Assembly (NCBI RefSeq): GCF_018494035.1
Contig: NZ_JABBFO010000001.1
Coordinates: 434,001 to 498,000 of the forward strand
Length of the DNA: 64,000 nucleotides
DNA from: Rosenbergiella australiborealis
Lineage (GTDB): Bacteria; Pseudomonadota; Gammaproteobacteria; Enterobacterales; Enterobacteriaceae
Direction: 5' to 3'
The notes below the pieces were generated by a model. The model ran no database searches. It saw only the letters and a list, made by a program, of their open reading frames with translations, and was not told where the DNA came from. Each line of letters begins with the position of its first letter. Positions within the stretch are counted from its first letter, which is position 1. A program made the translations under genes and the position numbers. This document shows, one piece after another, positions 34,028 to 42,950 of this stretch.

Positions 34028-34579
34028 ATGTTGAAGATAAAAGATCATTGGTTAACGCTAGCGCGTAGAGTTCCTTCTACCCATTACAATGAGCGACCTG
34101 AAGGCGTGACACCGAATTTACTGGTTATCCATAATATCAGTTTACCCCCTGGTGAGTTCGGCGGGCCCTATATTGACCAGCTATTTACCGGGACCTTATG
34201 TGCTGATCAGCACCCTTATTTTGCTCAGATAGCACAGCTACGCGTTGCTGCACATTGCCTGATTCGCCGAGAAGGTGAGATAGTGCAATATGTGCCATTT
34301 GATAAACGAGCATGGCATGCCGGGCAGTCAGTTTATGAGGGTATTGAAAATTGCAATGATTTTTCAATCGGGATTGAACTGGAAGGTACCGATGAATTGC
34401 CCTATACCGAAAATCAATATCAAGCATTGACGGCTGTTACTCACGCACTTATACAGACTTATGCGTTAAAAAGTAAAAACATAGCCGGGCACTCTGCTAT
34501 ATCACCGGGTCGTAAAACTGACCCAGGCGAGTCTTTTGATTGGAATTATTTTTATTCACTTATTGCATCATCACGATAG
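34028..34579 (+). CDS. ampD: N-acetylmuramyl-L-alanine amidase AmpD (1,6-anhydro-specific)
   Basis: AmpD cleaves the peptide from 1,6-anhydro-MurNAc-peptides in the cytoplasm during wall recycling, which keeps AmpR-controlled beta-lactamases off. ATG 34028 gives 183 residues, equal to E. coli. The zinc ligands are visible: H35 in VIHNISLPPGEFGGP, H155 in AGHSAIS and D165 in KTDPG, with the glutamate in IGIELEGTD. An in-frame TTG at 34022 would add two residues. No ampC or ampR is in the window. ampE follows 25 nt downstream. Confidence 0.96.
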   Translation: MLKIKDHWLTLARRVPSTHYNERPEGVTPNLLVIHNISLPPGEFGGPYIDQLFTGTLCADQHPYFAQIAQLRVAAHCLIRREGEIVQYVPFDKRAWHAGQSVYEGIENCNDFSIGIELEGTDELPYTENQYQALTAVTHALIQTYALKSKNIAGHSAISPGRKTDPGESFDWNYFYSLIASSR

Positions 34580-34604
34580 TTATCCAAGGGAGTCGAATTA
34601 CCCC

Positions 34605-35456
34605 ATGACGTTATTTACACTTTTATTAGTTCTTATTTGTGAACGTTTATTCAAGTGGGGCGAGCGTTGGCAGCTTGAGTGCCGACTTGCACCTTTATTT
34701 CGCCAACAACATCATTTTTCAATGACGCGGACTGTCGGATTGGTCGTTTTAGTAATGCTGGTATTTACGCTTATTCTTCATGCGATTTCGGGTCTATTAT
34801 TCGGCATATTATCGTTAATCGTCTGGATAGTCGTCGGTGTCTTATGTATTGGCGCAGGAGAAAGCCGTCAGCATTACCGTGATTACCTCCGCTCTGCAAA
34901 TCAACAGGATGTTACTGGACGTCAAGCTATGGCTGAAGAGCTGAGCGCGATACACCCCATGCCGAGTAATACCACAGATAAACTCTATTTACGCGAACTC
35001 CAAAATGCGCTTTTATGGATAAACTACCGTTTTTACTTGGCTCCTTTGTTTTGGTTTGTAGTAGGGGGAAGTTATGGTCCCGTATGCTTACTTGGCTACG
35101 CGTTTTTACGGGCTTGGCAGGGATGGCTAGCGAAACAAAATCCGTTAGACCGTGATAAATCGGGTATTGACCAGCTATTATTTTGGATAGATTGGATCCC
35201 CGTGAGGATTGTTGGCTTGGCCTATGTCTTTCTAGGACATGGAGAAAAGGCGCTTCCTGCATGGTGGCGTTTTATGACTGATTTGCGACATAAACCTTAT
35301 CATGTACTGTCAGTCCTCGCGCAATTTTCTCTGGAACGTGATCCCTGTAAAGATAACGTCGAAATGCCCCGTATTGCTGTTGCTCTAGCAAAACGTATTA
35401 CATTAGTCGTCGTGTTGGTCACAGCATTACTGACTTTGGCGGGGGTGATTTTTTAA
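34605..35456 (+). CDS. ampE: Inner-membrane protein AmpE
   Basis: The 283-residue membrane protein (E. coli 284) belongs to the AmpE/CobD-like family. It starts MTLFTLLLVLICERLFKWGERWQLE, with ATG 34605 matching E. coli; the longer frame runs through the end of ampD. About four hydrophobic segments are visible, including residues 44-85 and the C-terminus. The conserved motif YLRELQNALLWINYRFYLAPLFW and GHGEKALPAWW are present. It sits in the ampDE operon; its biochemical role is not firmly established. Confidence 0.94.
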   Translation: MTLFTLLLVLICERLFKWGERWQLECRLAPLFRQQHHFSMTRTVGLVVLVMLVFTLILHAISGLLFGILSLIVWIVVGVLCIGAGESRQHYRDYLRSANQQDVTGRQAMAEELSAIHPMPSNTTDKLYLRELQNALLWINYRFYLAPLFWFVVGGSYGPVCLLGYAFLRAWQGWLAKQNPLDRDKSGIDQLLFWIDWIPVRIVGLAYVFLGHGEKALPAWWRFMTDLRHKPYHVLSVLAQFSLERDPCKDNVEMPRIAVALAKRITLVVVLVTALLTLAGVIF

Positions 35457-35461
35457 AATAT

Positions 35462-35478
35462 GGGGGGGAGTCCCCCCC
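35462..35478. terminator. G7/C7 hairpin between convergent ampE and aroP
   Basis: Seven G (35462-35468) and seven C (35472-35478) are separated only by AGT, giving a very GC-dense hairpin between the ampE stop and the aroP stop. A/T-rich sequence flanks both sides, and the minus strand continues with ATATTTT. It could serve as a bidirectional terminator. The near-homopolymer arms are unusual. Confidence 0.6.
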
Positions 35479-35485
35479 GTTATAT

Positions 35486-36838
35486 CTATTTGGCTGTTTT
35501 TTTCTTGATAAAATAACCAACACCTAAAATAGCGATCCAAATAGGGATTAACCAGACGGAAATTGCCATCCCCGGAATCGTCAGCATAATTACCAAAATC
35601 GCAATCATGAATAGCAGGCATACCCAGTTACCAAGCGGATAAAATAGTGCTGGGAAGCGCGGGGTAATTCCTTGGCGAGTTTTCGCTTGACGAAAACGCA
35701 TATGAGCCAAACTAATCATCGCCCAATTAATGACCAGTGCGGATACGACAAGCGACATTAATAAGCCAAATGCTTGGCCGGGTTTAAGATAGTTCAGTAG
35801 AACCACTAAAGCGGTGGCTAATGCGGATACCCCTAATGCAACGTACGGTACACCGCGTTTATCGACATTAAGCAGAGCCTTCGGGCCATTCCCTTGTTTG
35901 GCTAGACCGTAGAGCATCCGGCTATTAGAGTAGACACAGCTATTGTAGACGGATAAGGCGGCTGTCAAGATGACAACGTTCAGTGTATTCGCGACCAGTT
36001 TATCGCCAAGTTCATGGAAAATTAAGACAAAAGGGCTGGTACCCTCAATAACTTTTGTCCAAGGATAAAGCGATAGCAGAATAGCTAATGATCCGATATA
36101 GAAAATCAAGATACGGTAGATCACTTGATTAGTGGCTTTAGGAATACTTTGCTGTGGATCGGCAGCTTCTGCTGCAGTGATGCCAACGAGTTCTAGTCCA
36201 CCAAAGGAAAACATGATGATGACCATCGCGGTGATTAATCCCGATGCACCATGAGGGAAAAATCCACCATAAGCCCAGATGTTAGTAATAGAGGCTTGTG
36301 GACCGCCGTGACCACTCAATAGCAGCCATGCACCAAAACCAATCATTGCAATGACCGCGGCAACTTTAATGATTGAGAACCAAAATTCTAACTCACCGTA
36401 AATTTTGACATTAGCGAGATTGATGGCATTAATCAGGATAAAAAAGACTGCTGCGGAGGCCCATGTTGGAATTTCTGGCCACCAGTATTGGATATATAGG
36501 CCAACCGCTGAGAGTTCCGCCATGGCGACTAACACATAGAGAGCCCAGTAATTCCACCCTGAAGCAAACCCAGCAAACCCGCCCCAATATTTATAAGCAA
36601 AGTGACTGAAAGAGCCTGCAACTGGCTCTTCAACGATCATTTCACCTAATTGGCGCATAATCAGAAAGGCGATGAAACCACCAATCGCATACCCCAATAG
36701 CACGGATGGGCCTGCCATTTTAATCGTCTGGGCGAGACCTAAGAACAACCCTGTACCTACTGCTCCCCCTAAGGCTATCAACTGAATATGCCTGTTTTTC
36801 AGCCCCCGTTTTAACGAACTGGTTTGTTGCTCGCTCAT
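35486..36838 (-). CDS. aroP: Aromatic amino acid permease
   Basis: The 450-residue APC-family transporter (E. coli AroP 457) imports phenylalanine, tyrosine and tryptophan with protons. About twelve transmembrane helices are visible. The substrate-site GGAVGTGLFLG in helix 1 and FSFGGLELVGITAAEA in helix 6 are conserved. The start at 36838 (MSEQQTSSLKRG) has AGAGGA upstream; the open frame extends 23 codons further without support. PheP is closely related, but location next to pdhR and sequence identity favour AroP. Confidence 0.93.
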   Translation of the reverse strand: MSEQQTSSLKRGLKNRHIQLIALGGAVGTGLFLGLAQTIKMAGPSVLLGYAIGGFIAFLIMRQLGEMIVEEPVAGSFSHFAYKYWGGFAGFASGWNYWALYVLVAMAELSAVGLYIQYWWPEIPTWASAAVFFILINAINLANVKIYGELEFWFSIIKVAAVIAMIGFGAWLLLSGHGGPQASITNIWAYGGFFPHGASGLITAMVIIMFSFGGLELVGITAAEAADPQQSIPKATNQVIYRILIFYIGSLAILLSLYPWTKVIEGTSPFVLIFHELGDKLVANTLNVVILTAALSVYNSCVYSNSRMLYGLAKQGNGPKALLNVDKRGVPYVALGVSALATALVVLLNYLKPGQAFGLLMSLVVSALVINWAMISLAHMRFRQAKTRQGITPRFPALFYPLGNWVCLLFMIAILVIMLTIPGMAISVWLIPIWIAILGVGYFIKKKTAK

Positions 36839-37263
36839 AAATTCCTCTCGCGTTATTTTCTTATACCTTATTTCAGGCTGTAAGGAGAATGTGACAGACT
36901 GTGTCATTTATTTTACGGGGTTATGGGACTGAATTACTACGCTGAAATTAAGGAATTGTCAGATAAATGCAGTACACACTAAGTAAAATAGTGAGCAGGA
37001 AAAGTGTATTTGTCTTTCTATTTACTATTTATACTGGATAATATTATGATCATATGACAATAAATAGTTTTTAATTTTATCCGATATGGATTATTCAGAG
37101 CTTGATGTTGTGGTTTTTTTCGAGGATTGGACGATTTTTATGACAAGAAGCGCTTTTGGTATTCAGTGAATAGCAGATAAATTTTTTGATCTGTCGCTAA
37201 GTTCAGTGAACGTAATATAGACAGTAAGTAAATGTTTTGTTAGCTTACACCGTCTTGTGGAAA
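36839..37263. other. Intergenic region between divergent aroP and pdhR
   Basis: About 425 bp of AT-rich DNA separates the aroP start from the PdhR operator. It must contain the promoters of aroP and the pdh operon. No gene, repeat or hairpin of note was recognised. I could not fix -35/-10 elements with a proper spacing. Confidence 0.5.
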
Positions 37264-37278
37264 ATTGGTATGACCAAT
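37264..37278 (+). promoter_or_regulatory. PdhR operator
   Basis: ATTGGTATGACCAAT is a palindrome matching the PdhR consensus (ATTGGTnnnACCAAT) perfectly. It lies 29 nt upstream of the pdhR start codon, as in the autoregulated E. coli pdh promoter. PdhR should bind here and repress pdhR-aceEF-lpd until pyruvate releases it. Confidence 0.93.
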
Positions 37279-37307
37279 TCAAAAGAGCAACAATGACGAC
37301 GAGTATA

Positions 37308-38072
37308 ATGGCTTATAGTAAAATCAGGCAGCCGAAGCTTTCTGATGTTATAGAGCAGCAAGTAGAGTCCTTGATTCGAGAAGGGACCCTGCGACCTGGT
37401 GAAAAACTACCGCCAGAGCGTGAACTTGCTCGACAATTTGATGTTTCTCGTCCCTCTGTACGAGAGGCTATCTTGCGTTTGGAGGCAAAAGGATTATTGT
37501 ATCGTCGCCACGGTGGTGGCACGTATGTTCAAGACAGTCTTTGGCAAAGCGTGAGTGATCCGCTTATAGGACTATTGGCACAGCACAGTGAATCTCAATT
37601 CGATTTACTTGAGATGCGTCATGCATTGGAAGGTATTGCAGCCTATTATGCAGCCCTAAGGGGCACAGAAGACGATTTACTGAGAATCAATCATTACCAT
37701 CTCGCGATTCAAAAAGCGCAAGACAGTGGCGATTTAGACGCTGAAGCGGATGCGGTTATTGATTATCAAATTACTGTGACTGAAGCCGCGCATAACGTAG
37801 TTTTGCTGCATTTAGTTCGGGCTATGGGCCCAATACTCAAGCAAAACGTACGCTCGAATTTTGAATTACTCTACTCTCGTCGTGAGATGTTGACGAAAGT
37901 CAGTGGGCATCGTGCCAGAATTTACGAAGCCATTGTTGCACGACAACCTGAAAAAGCCCGTGAAGAATCTAATTCACACTTGGCCTTTCTTGAAGAGATT
38001 TTATTGGAAAGAAATCGGGAGCAATCCCGGCGTGAGCGCTCGCTACGTCGTTTACAGCAAAGAAAAGATTGA
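37308..38072 (+). CDS. pdhR: Pyruvate-responsive repressor PdhR (GntR/FadR family)
   Basis: The 254-residue product equals E. coli PdhR in length when started at ATG 37308 ([18 protein letters not shown]). A GTG 17 codons upstream overlaps the operator and is unlikely to be used. The N-terminal winged helix includes [22 protein letters not shown]; the C-terminal FCD domain binds pyruvate. It heads the pdhR-aceE-aceF-lpd locus and has a perfect operator in front. Confidence 0.97.
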   Translation: MAYSKIRQPKLSDVIEQQVESLIREGTLRPGEKLPPERELARQFDVSRPSVREAILRLEAKGLLYRRHGGGTYVQDSLWQSVSDPLIGLLAQHSESQFDLLEMRHALEGIAAYYAALRGTEDDLLRINHYHLAIQKAQDSGDLDAEADAVIDYQITVTEAAHNVVLLHLVRAMGPILKQNVRSNFELLYSRREMLTKVSGHRARIYEAIVARQPEKAREESNSHLAFLEEILLERNREQSRRERSLRRLQQRKD

Positions 38073-38175
38073 GTTATCGAGTTACAAAGAGTGAGAATGG
38101 GTTAATAGCTAAACTGTGGCCTCTTCTCAGCAATATTATCAATTTCAATGTACAGATACAGATAAGGAATCCCCC

Positions 38176-40839
38176 ATGTCAGACCATCTACAAAATGACG
38201 TGGATCCGATTGAAACTCGCGACTGGCTACAGGCGATTGAATCGGTCATCCGTGAAGAAGGTGTTGAACGCGCACAGTATTTGATAGACCAAGTATTGAG
38301 TGCGGCTCGCAATGGTGGTGTCAATGTCGCGGCTGGTTCAACAGTCAGAGATTATATTAACACCATCCCAACGGAAGATGAGCCAACCTATCCAGGTAAT
38401 AGCAGTTTAGAGCGTCGCATTCGTTCAGCCATTCGTTGGAATGCGATCATGACTGTACTGCGTGCTTCTAAGAAAGATTTGGAGCTGGGCGGGCATATGG
38501 CTTCATTTCAATCCTCAGCGACTATTTACGAAGTTTGCTTTAACCATTTTTTCCGTGCACGAACCGAAAAAGATGGCGGTGACTTAGTTTATTTCCAAGG
38601 TCACATTTCCCCAGGGGTTTATGCACGTGCTTTCCTTGAAGGACGTCTGACGGAAAAGCAGATGAATAACTTCCGCCAAGAAGTTGACGGTAAAGGTCTT
38701 TCATCTTATCCGCATCCTAAATTAATGCCTGATTTTTGGCAGTTCCCAACAGTATCGATGGGATTAGGGCCTTTGGGTGCGATTTATCAAGCTAAATTCT
38801 TGAAATACCTTGAACACCGTGGCCTCAAAGATACCGCAGCACAGACTGTCTATGCCTTTTTAGGTGATGGCGAAATGGATGAGCCGGAATCTAAAGGTGC
38901 AATTACTATCGCAACGCGCGAAAAACTCGATAATTTAGTTTTTGTGATTAACTGTAACTTACAGCGTCTGGATGGACCTGTTACAGGTAATGGTAAAATC
39001 ATTAACGAATTAGAAGGTATCTTTGGTGGCGCGGGTTGGGAAGTTATCAAAGTCATTTGGGGCGGTCGTTGGGATGAATTGCTACGCAAAGACACGAGTG
39101 GCAAACTGATCACCCTAATGAACGAAACCGTTGATGGTGACTACCAAACCTTTAAATCTCGTGATGGTGCCTATGTGCGTGAACACTTCTTTGGTCGCTA
39201 CCCGGAAACAGCTGCCTTAGTTAAAGATATGTCAGATGAAGAGATCTGGGCATTGAACCGTGGTGGCCACGATCCGAAGAAAATCTATGCAGCGTTTAAA
39301 AAAGCGCAAGAGACTAAAGGTAAGCCAGTTGTCATCCTTGCTCATACCGTTAAAGGTTATGGCATGGGAGAAACAGCAGAAGGTAAAAACATCGCTCACC
39401 AAGTGAAGAAAATGAACATGGAAGGGGTACGTTATATTCGCGACCGCTTCAATGTTCCTGTAGCTGATGAGAATCTTGAAAAACTCCCTTATGTGACGTT
39501 CTCTGAAGACTCTGAAGAGTATAAATATCTGCATAAGCAGCGTGAAAACTTGGGCGGTTATTTGCCAACACGCCAAGCAGAATTTACTGAAGAACTTCAG
39601 ATGCCAGCGTTAAGTGAATTCCAATCTTTGTTAGAAGAGCAAAACAAAGAGATTTCAACGACCATCGCTTTCGTTCGTGCGCTGAATGTGATGTTGAAAA
39701 ATAACTCTATCAAAGAACGTCTCGTCCCGATCTTAGCGGATGAAGCGCGTACCTTTGGTATGGAAGGTCTATTCCGTCAAATTGGTATTTATAGCCCGAA
39801 TGGTCAGCAGTATACGCCGCAAGACCGCGAGCAAGTGGCTTACTATAAAGAAGATGAGAAAGGCCAAATTCTACAGGAAGGTATCAACGAATTGGGTGCA
39901 GGCGCGTCATGGTTAGCGGCCGCGACTTCTTATAGCACGAACAATTTGCCCATGATCCCATTCTATATTTACTACTCAATGTTTGGTTTCCAACGTATCG
40001 GCGACTTGTGTTGGGCAGCCGGTGACCAACAGGCACGTGGGTTCTTAATTGGCGGAACGTCAGGACGCACGACCTTAAACGGTGAAGGGCTACAGCACGA
40101 AGATGGCCATAGTCATATTCAATCGCTAACCATCCCTAACTGTATTTCTTACGATCCGGCTTATGCTTATGAAGTCGCTGTCATCATGCAAGATGGCTTA
40201 GAGCGTATGTATGGCAAAGCGCAAGAGAACGTTTATTATTACATCACGACCTTAAACGAAAATTACCATATGCCAGCAATGCCTTCAGGTGCTGAAGAGG
40301 GGATTCGTAAAGGGATCTACAAGCTTGATACGTTAGCGGGTGATAAAGGTAAAGTTCAGCTACTCGGCTCAGGAGCGATTCTTCGTCATGTCCGTGACGC
40401 AGCGAAAATCCTCTCTGAGGAGTATGGGGTGGGCTCAGATGTTTATAGCGTAACCTCTTTCACTGAATTAGCCCGTGATGGTCAAGATTGTGAGCGTTGG
40501 AATATGCTGCATCCGGCAGAAGAGCCACGTGTGCCTTATATTGCTCAAGTTATGAGTGACGCACCTGCTGTCGCCTCAACCGATTATATGAAGTTATTTG
40601 CTGAGCAAGTCCGTACCTATGTTCCAGCCAGTGACTACCGTGTATTAGGAACGGATGGTTTTGGTCGTTCTGACAGCCGCGAAAATTTGCGTCACCATTT
40701 TGAAGTAGATGCTTCCTATGTGGTGGTGGCAGCATTAGGCGAACTGGCTAAACGTGGTGAAGTTGATAAACAAGTGGTTGTCGACGCGATTAAGAAATTT
40801 AATATTGATGCAGACAAAGTCAATCCACGTCTGGCGTAA
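38176..40839 (+). CDS. aceE: Pyruvate dehydrogenase E1 component
   Basis: The 887-residue product, identical in length to E. coli AceE, is the thiamin-diphosphate E1 that decarboxylates pyruvate and acetylates the lipoyl groups of AceF. ATG 38176 with AAGGAAT upstream gives the conserved start; the long upstream open frame is not coding. The TPP motif GDGEMDEPESKGA is followed by NCNLQRLDGPV, and the second half keeps DEARTFGMEGLFRQIGIYS. It starts 103 nt after pdhR and precedes aceF by 13 nt. Confidence 0.98.
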   Translation: MSDHLQNDVDPIETRDWLQAIESVIREEGVERAQYLIDQVLSAARNGGVNVAAGSTVRDYINTIPTEDEPTYPGNSSLERRIRSAIRWNAIMTVLRASKKDLELGGHMASFQSSATIYEVCFNHFFRARTEKDGGDLVYFQGHISPGVYARAFLEGRLTEKQMNNFRQEVDGKGLSSYPHPKLMPDFWQFPTVSMGLGPLGAIYQAKFLKYLEHRGLKDTAAQTVYAFLGDGEMDEPESKGAITIATREKLDNLVFVINCNLQRLDGPVTGNGKIINELEGIFGGAGWEVIKVIWGGRWDELLRKDTSGKLITLMNETVDGDYQTFKSRDGAYVREHFFGRYPETAALVKDMSDEEIWALNRGGHDPKKIYAAFKKAQETKGKPVVILAHTVKGYGMGETAEGKNIAHQVKKMNMEGVRYIRDRFNVPVADENLEKLPYVTFSEDSEEYKYLHKQRENLGGYLPTRQAEFTEELQMPALSEFQSLLEEQNKEISTTIAFVRALNVMLKNNSIKERLVPILADEARTFGMEGLFRQIGIYSPNGQQYTPQDREQVAYYKEDEKGQILQEGINELGAGASWLAAATSYSTNNLPMIPFYIYYSMFGFQRIGDLCWAAGDQQARGFLIGGTSGRTTLNGEGLQHEDGHSHIQSLTIPNCISYDPAYAYEVAVIMQDGLERMYGKAQENVYYYITTLNENYHMPAMPSGAEEGIRKGIYKLDTLAGDKGKVQLLGSGAILRHVRDAAKILSEEYGVGSDVYSVTSFTELARDGQDCERWNMLHPAEEPRVPYIAQVMSDAPAVASTDYMKLFAEQVRTYVPASDYRVLGTDGFGRSDSRENLRHHFEVDASYVVVAALGELAKRGEVDKQVVVDAIKKFNIDADKVNPRLA

Positions 40840-40852
40840 GAGGTAAGAGTAG

Positions 40853-42727
40853 ATGTCAATTGAGATCAAAGTTCCAGATATCGGTTCTGACGAAGTCGAA
40901 GTCACCGAGATCTTGGTCAAGGTTGGAGACAAGGTTGAAGTCGAACAGTCTCTGCTTACTGTTGAAGGCGATAAAGCTTCAATGGAAGTGCCTTCACCTC
41001 AAGCAGGCGTGATTAAAGAGATCAAAGTTGCGACGGGTGATAAAGTCGAAACTGGCTCGTTAATCATGATTTTTGAAAATGAAGAAAATGCAGCAGCCCC
41101 AGAGGCTGCTCAACCTGCCGTAGAAAAAGCGCCTGCTTCGGCTTCGGCAAAAGACGTGATGGTGCCAGATATCGGTGGTGATGAAGTGGAAGTCACCGAG
41201 ATCCTTGTTAAGGTCGGCGATACCGTTGAACTTGAACAGTCGCTACTTACCGTCGAAGGCGATAAAGCCTCGATGGAAGTGCCTGCACCTTTTGCCGGAA
41301 AAGTGAAAGAGATTAAAGTGAGTACCGGTGATAAGGTAAACACCGGATCGCTCATTATGACATTTGAGGTTGCGGGTGAAGCCTCAGCACCTGCTAGTAC
41401 GTCCTCGAAGGAAGACTCCGCGCCTGCTGCAACGACAGCTGCGTCTAGCCAAGTGGTTAACGTTCCGGATATCGGTGGTGACGAAGTTGAAGTGACGGAA
41501 ATTCTAGTGAAAGTCGGTGATAAGGTTTCACTGGAACAGTCACTGATCACCGTCGAGGGCGACAAAGCATCGATGGAAGTTCCAGCACCTTTCGCCGGTA
41601 CGGTTACCGAAATTCAAGTAACTGTTGGCGATAAAGTCAGCACGGGTTCTGCCATCATGGTCTTTAGCAGCGATGTTCCAGCCGCTGAAAAAGCGCCTGC
41701 GGCTACGCCTGATAAATCTTCCGCACCAACCACGGCCCCAGCTAAGGCTGCCTCGACTACGGCACCTTCCGTTGCACCTACGGCGAAGGATGAATTCGCC
41801 GAGAATAGCGCCTATGTACACGCGACGCCGGTTATTCGTCGTCTAGCACGTGAATTTGGTGTTAACTTAGCGAAGGTTAAAGCGACTGGGCGTAAGGGAC
41901 GTATCGTTAAAGAAGACGTTCAGTCTTATATTAAAGATGCACTAAAACGTGTGGATGCAGCACCTGCGGCGGTAAGTGGCCTTCCAGGAATGCTACCTTG
42001 GCCGAAAGTCGACTTCAGTAAATTCGGCGAAGTCGAGGAAGTGGAACTAGGTCGTATCCAGAAAATTTCTGGTGCTAACCTCAGTCGTAACTGGATGGTG
42101 ATTCCGCACGTTACTCACTTTGACGAATCGGATATTACCGAACTAGAAGCTTTCCGTAAGCAACAAAACGTTGAAGCCGATAAACAAAAACTGGATGTTA
42201 AAATCACGCCAGTCGTGTTTATTATGAAGGCGGTTGCTAAGGCACTGGAAGCTTATCCGCGTTTTAACAGCTCTTTATCTGAAGATGCTCAACGTTTGAC
42301 CTTAAAAAAATACATTAACATTGGTGTTGCGGTCGATACCCCGAATGGATTGGTCGTACCAGTATTTCGCGATGTTAATAAGAAAGGCATTATTGAGCTT
42401 TCTCGTGAACTGATGGAAGTCTCTAAAAAAGCGCGTTCTGGTAAATTAACTGCGGCTGATATGCAAGGAGGATGCTTTACCATCTCAAGTTTAGGTGGCT
42501 TAGGCACAACCTCCTTTACACCTATCGTTAATGCCCCAGAAGTCGCGATATTAGGGGTTTCAAAATCGTCCATGAAACCCGTGTGGAATGGAAAAGAGTT
42601 TGCACCGCGTTTAATGCTGCCACTTTCACTCTCGTTTGATCATCGAGTGATAGATGGTGCTGACGGTGCTCGCTTTATTTCTTACATTGGCCAAGTGCTT
42701 GGCGATATTCGCCGTCTGGTGATGTAA
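40853..42727 (+). CDS. aceF: Pyruvate dehydrogenase E2 (dihydrolipoyl acetyltransferase)
   Basis: The 624-residue product (E. coli 630) forms the core of the pyruvate dehydrogenase complex. Three tandem lipoyl domains each contain GDKASMEVP, with the lipoylated lysines at K41, K138 and K238, joined by Ala/Pro-rich flexible linkers. A peripheral subunit-binding domain follows (about 323-358). The C-terminal catalytic domain has the HxxxDG motif in [11 protein letters not shown]. The three lipoyl-coding segments are near-identical DNA repeats of about 300 bp. Confidence 0.98.
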   Translation: MSIEIKVPDIGSDEVEVTEILVKVGDKVEVEQSLLTVEGDKASMEVPSPQAGVIKEIKVATGDKVETGSLIMIFENEENAAAPEAAQPAVEKAPASASAKDVMVPDIGGDEVEVTEILVKVGDTVELEQSLLTVEGDKASMEVPAPFAGKVKEIKVSTGDKVNTGSLIMTFEVAGEASAPASTSSKEDSAPAATTAASSQVVNVPDIGGDEVEVTEILVKVGDKVSLEQSLITVEGDKASMEVPAPFAGTVTEIQVTVGDKVSTGSAIMVFSSDVPAAEKAPAATPDKSSAPTTAPAKAASTTAPSVAPTAKDEFAENSAYVHATPVIRRLAREFGVNLAKVKATGRKGRIVKEDVQSYIKDALKRVDAAPAAVSGLPGMLPWPKVDFSKFGEVEEVELGRIQKISGANLSRNWMVIPHVTHFDESDITELEAFRKQQNVEADKQKLDVKITPVVFIMKAVAKALEAYPRFNSSLSEDAQRLTLKKYINIGVAVDTPNGLVVPVFRDVNKKGIIELSRELMEVSKKARSGKLTAADMQGGCFTISSLGGLGTTSFTPIVNAPEVAILGVSKSSMKPVWNGKEFAPRLMLPLSLSFDHRVIDGADGARFISYIGQVLGDIRRLVM

Positions 42728-42732
42728 TACTT

Positions 42733-42757
42733 TGAGGTCGGCGTTTGCCGGCCTCAA
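42733..42757 (+). terminator. Hairpin after aceF
   Basis: GAGGTCGGC pairs with GCCGGCCTC (one G:U) around a TTT-containing loop, just after the aceF stop. It is followed by AATCTTATTA, a weak T tract. It probably attenuates read-through into lpd, which has its own promoter. Confidence 0.6.
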
Positions 42758-42839
42758 TCTTATTAGGGAAGAGTGCAATGCCTCGATTGGAATATTCATC
42801 TGCGATTCCCTAAAGTATTTAACCTTTACGCAATCTGGT

Positions 42840-42867
42840 TTGCACAATTTTAACGATTATGTAAACT
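42840..42867 (+). promoter_or_regulatory. Probable lpd promoter
   Basis: TTGCAC (42840-42845) and TAAACT (42862-42867) are spaced 16 bp, about 80 nt upstream of lpd. In E. coli lpd also has a separate promoter so that Lpd can serve 2-oxoglutarate dehydrogenase and the glycine cleavage system. Element quality is moderate. Confidence 0.4.
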
Positions 42868-42950
42868 CTTGCATTACACAGGTTCCGGGACAGTATGGGC
42901 ATGAACGGTAATTGCACTATCACGCCCGGAGAATCGAATAAGAGGTCATG

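Noticed and set aside
41110-41565. 151-codon antisense frame in aceF with internal repeats
   Set aside because: The repetition mirrors the tandem lipoyl domains on the coding strand.
40865-41680. Repeat array resembling a CRISPR or tandem element
   Set aside because: The repeats are coding lipoyl domains of about 300 bp; no short repeats with unique spacers exist anywhere in the window.
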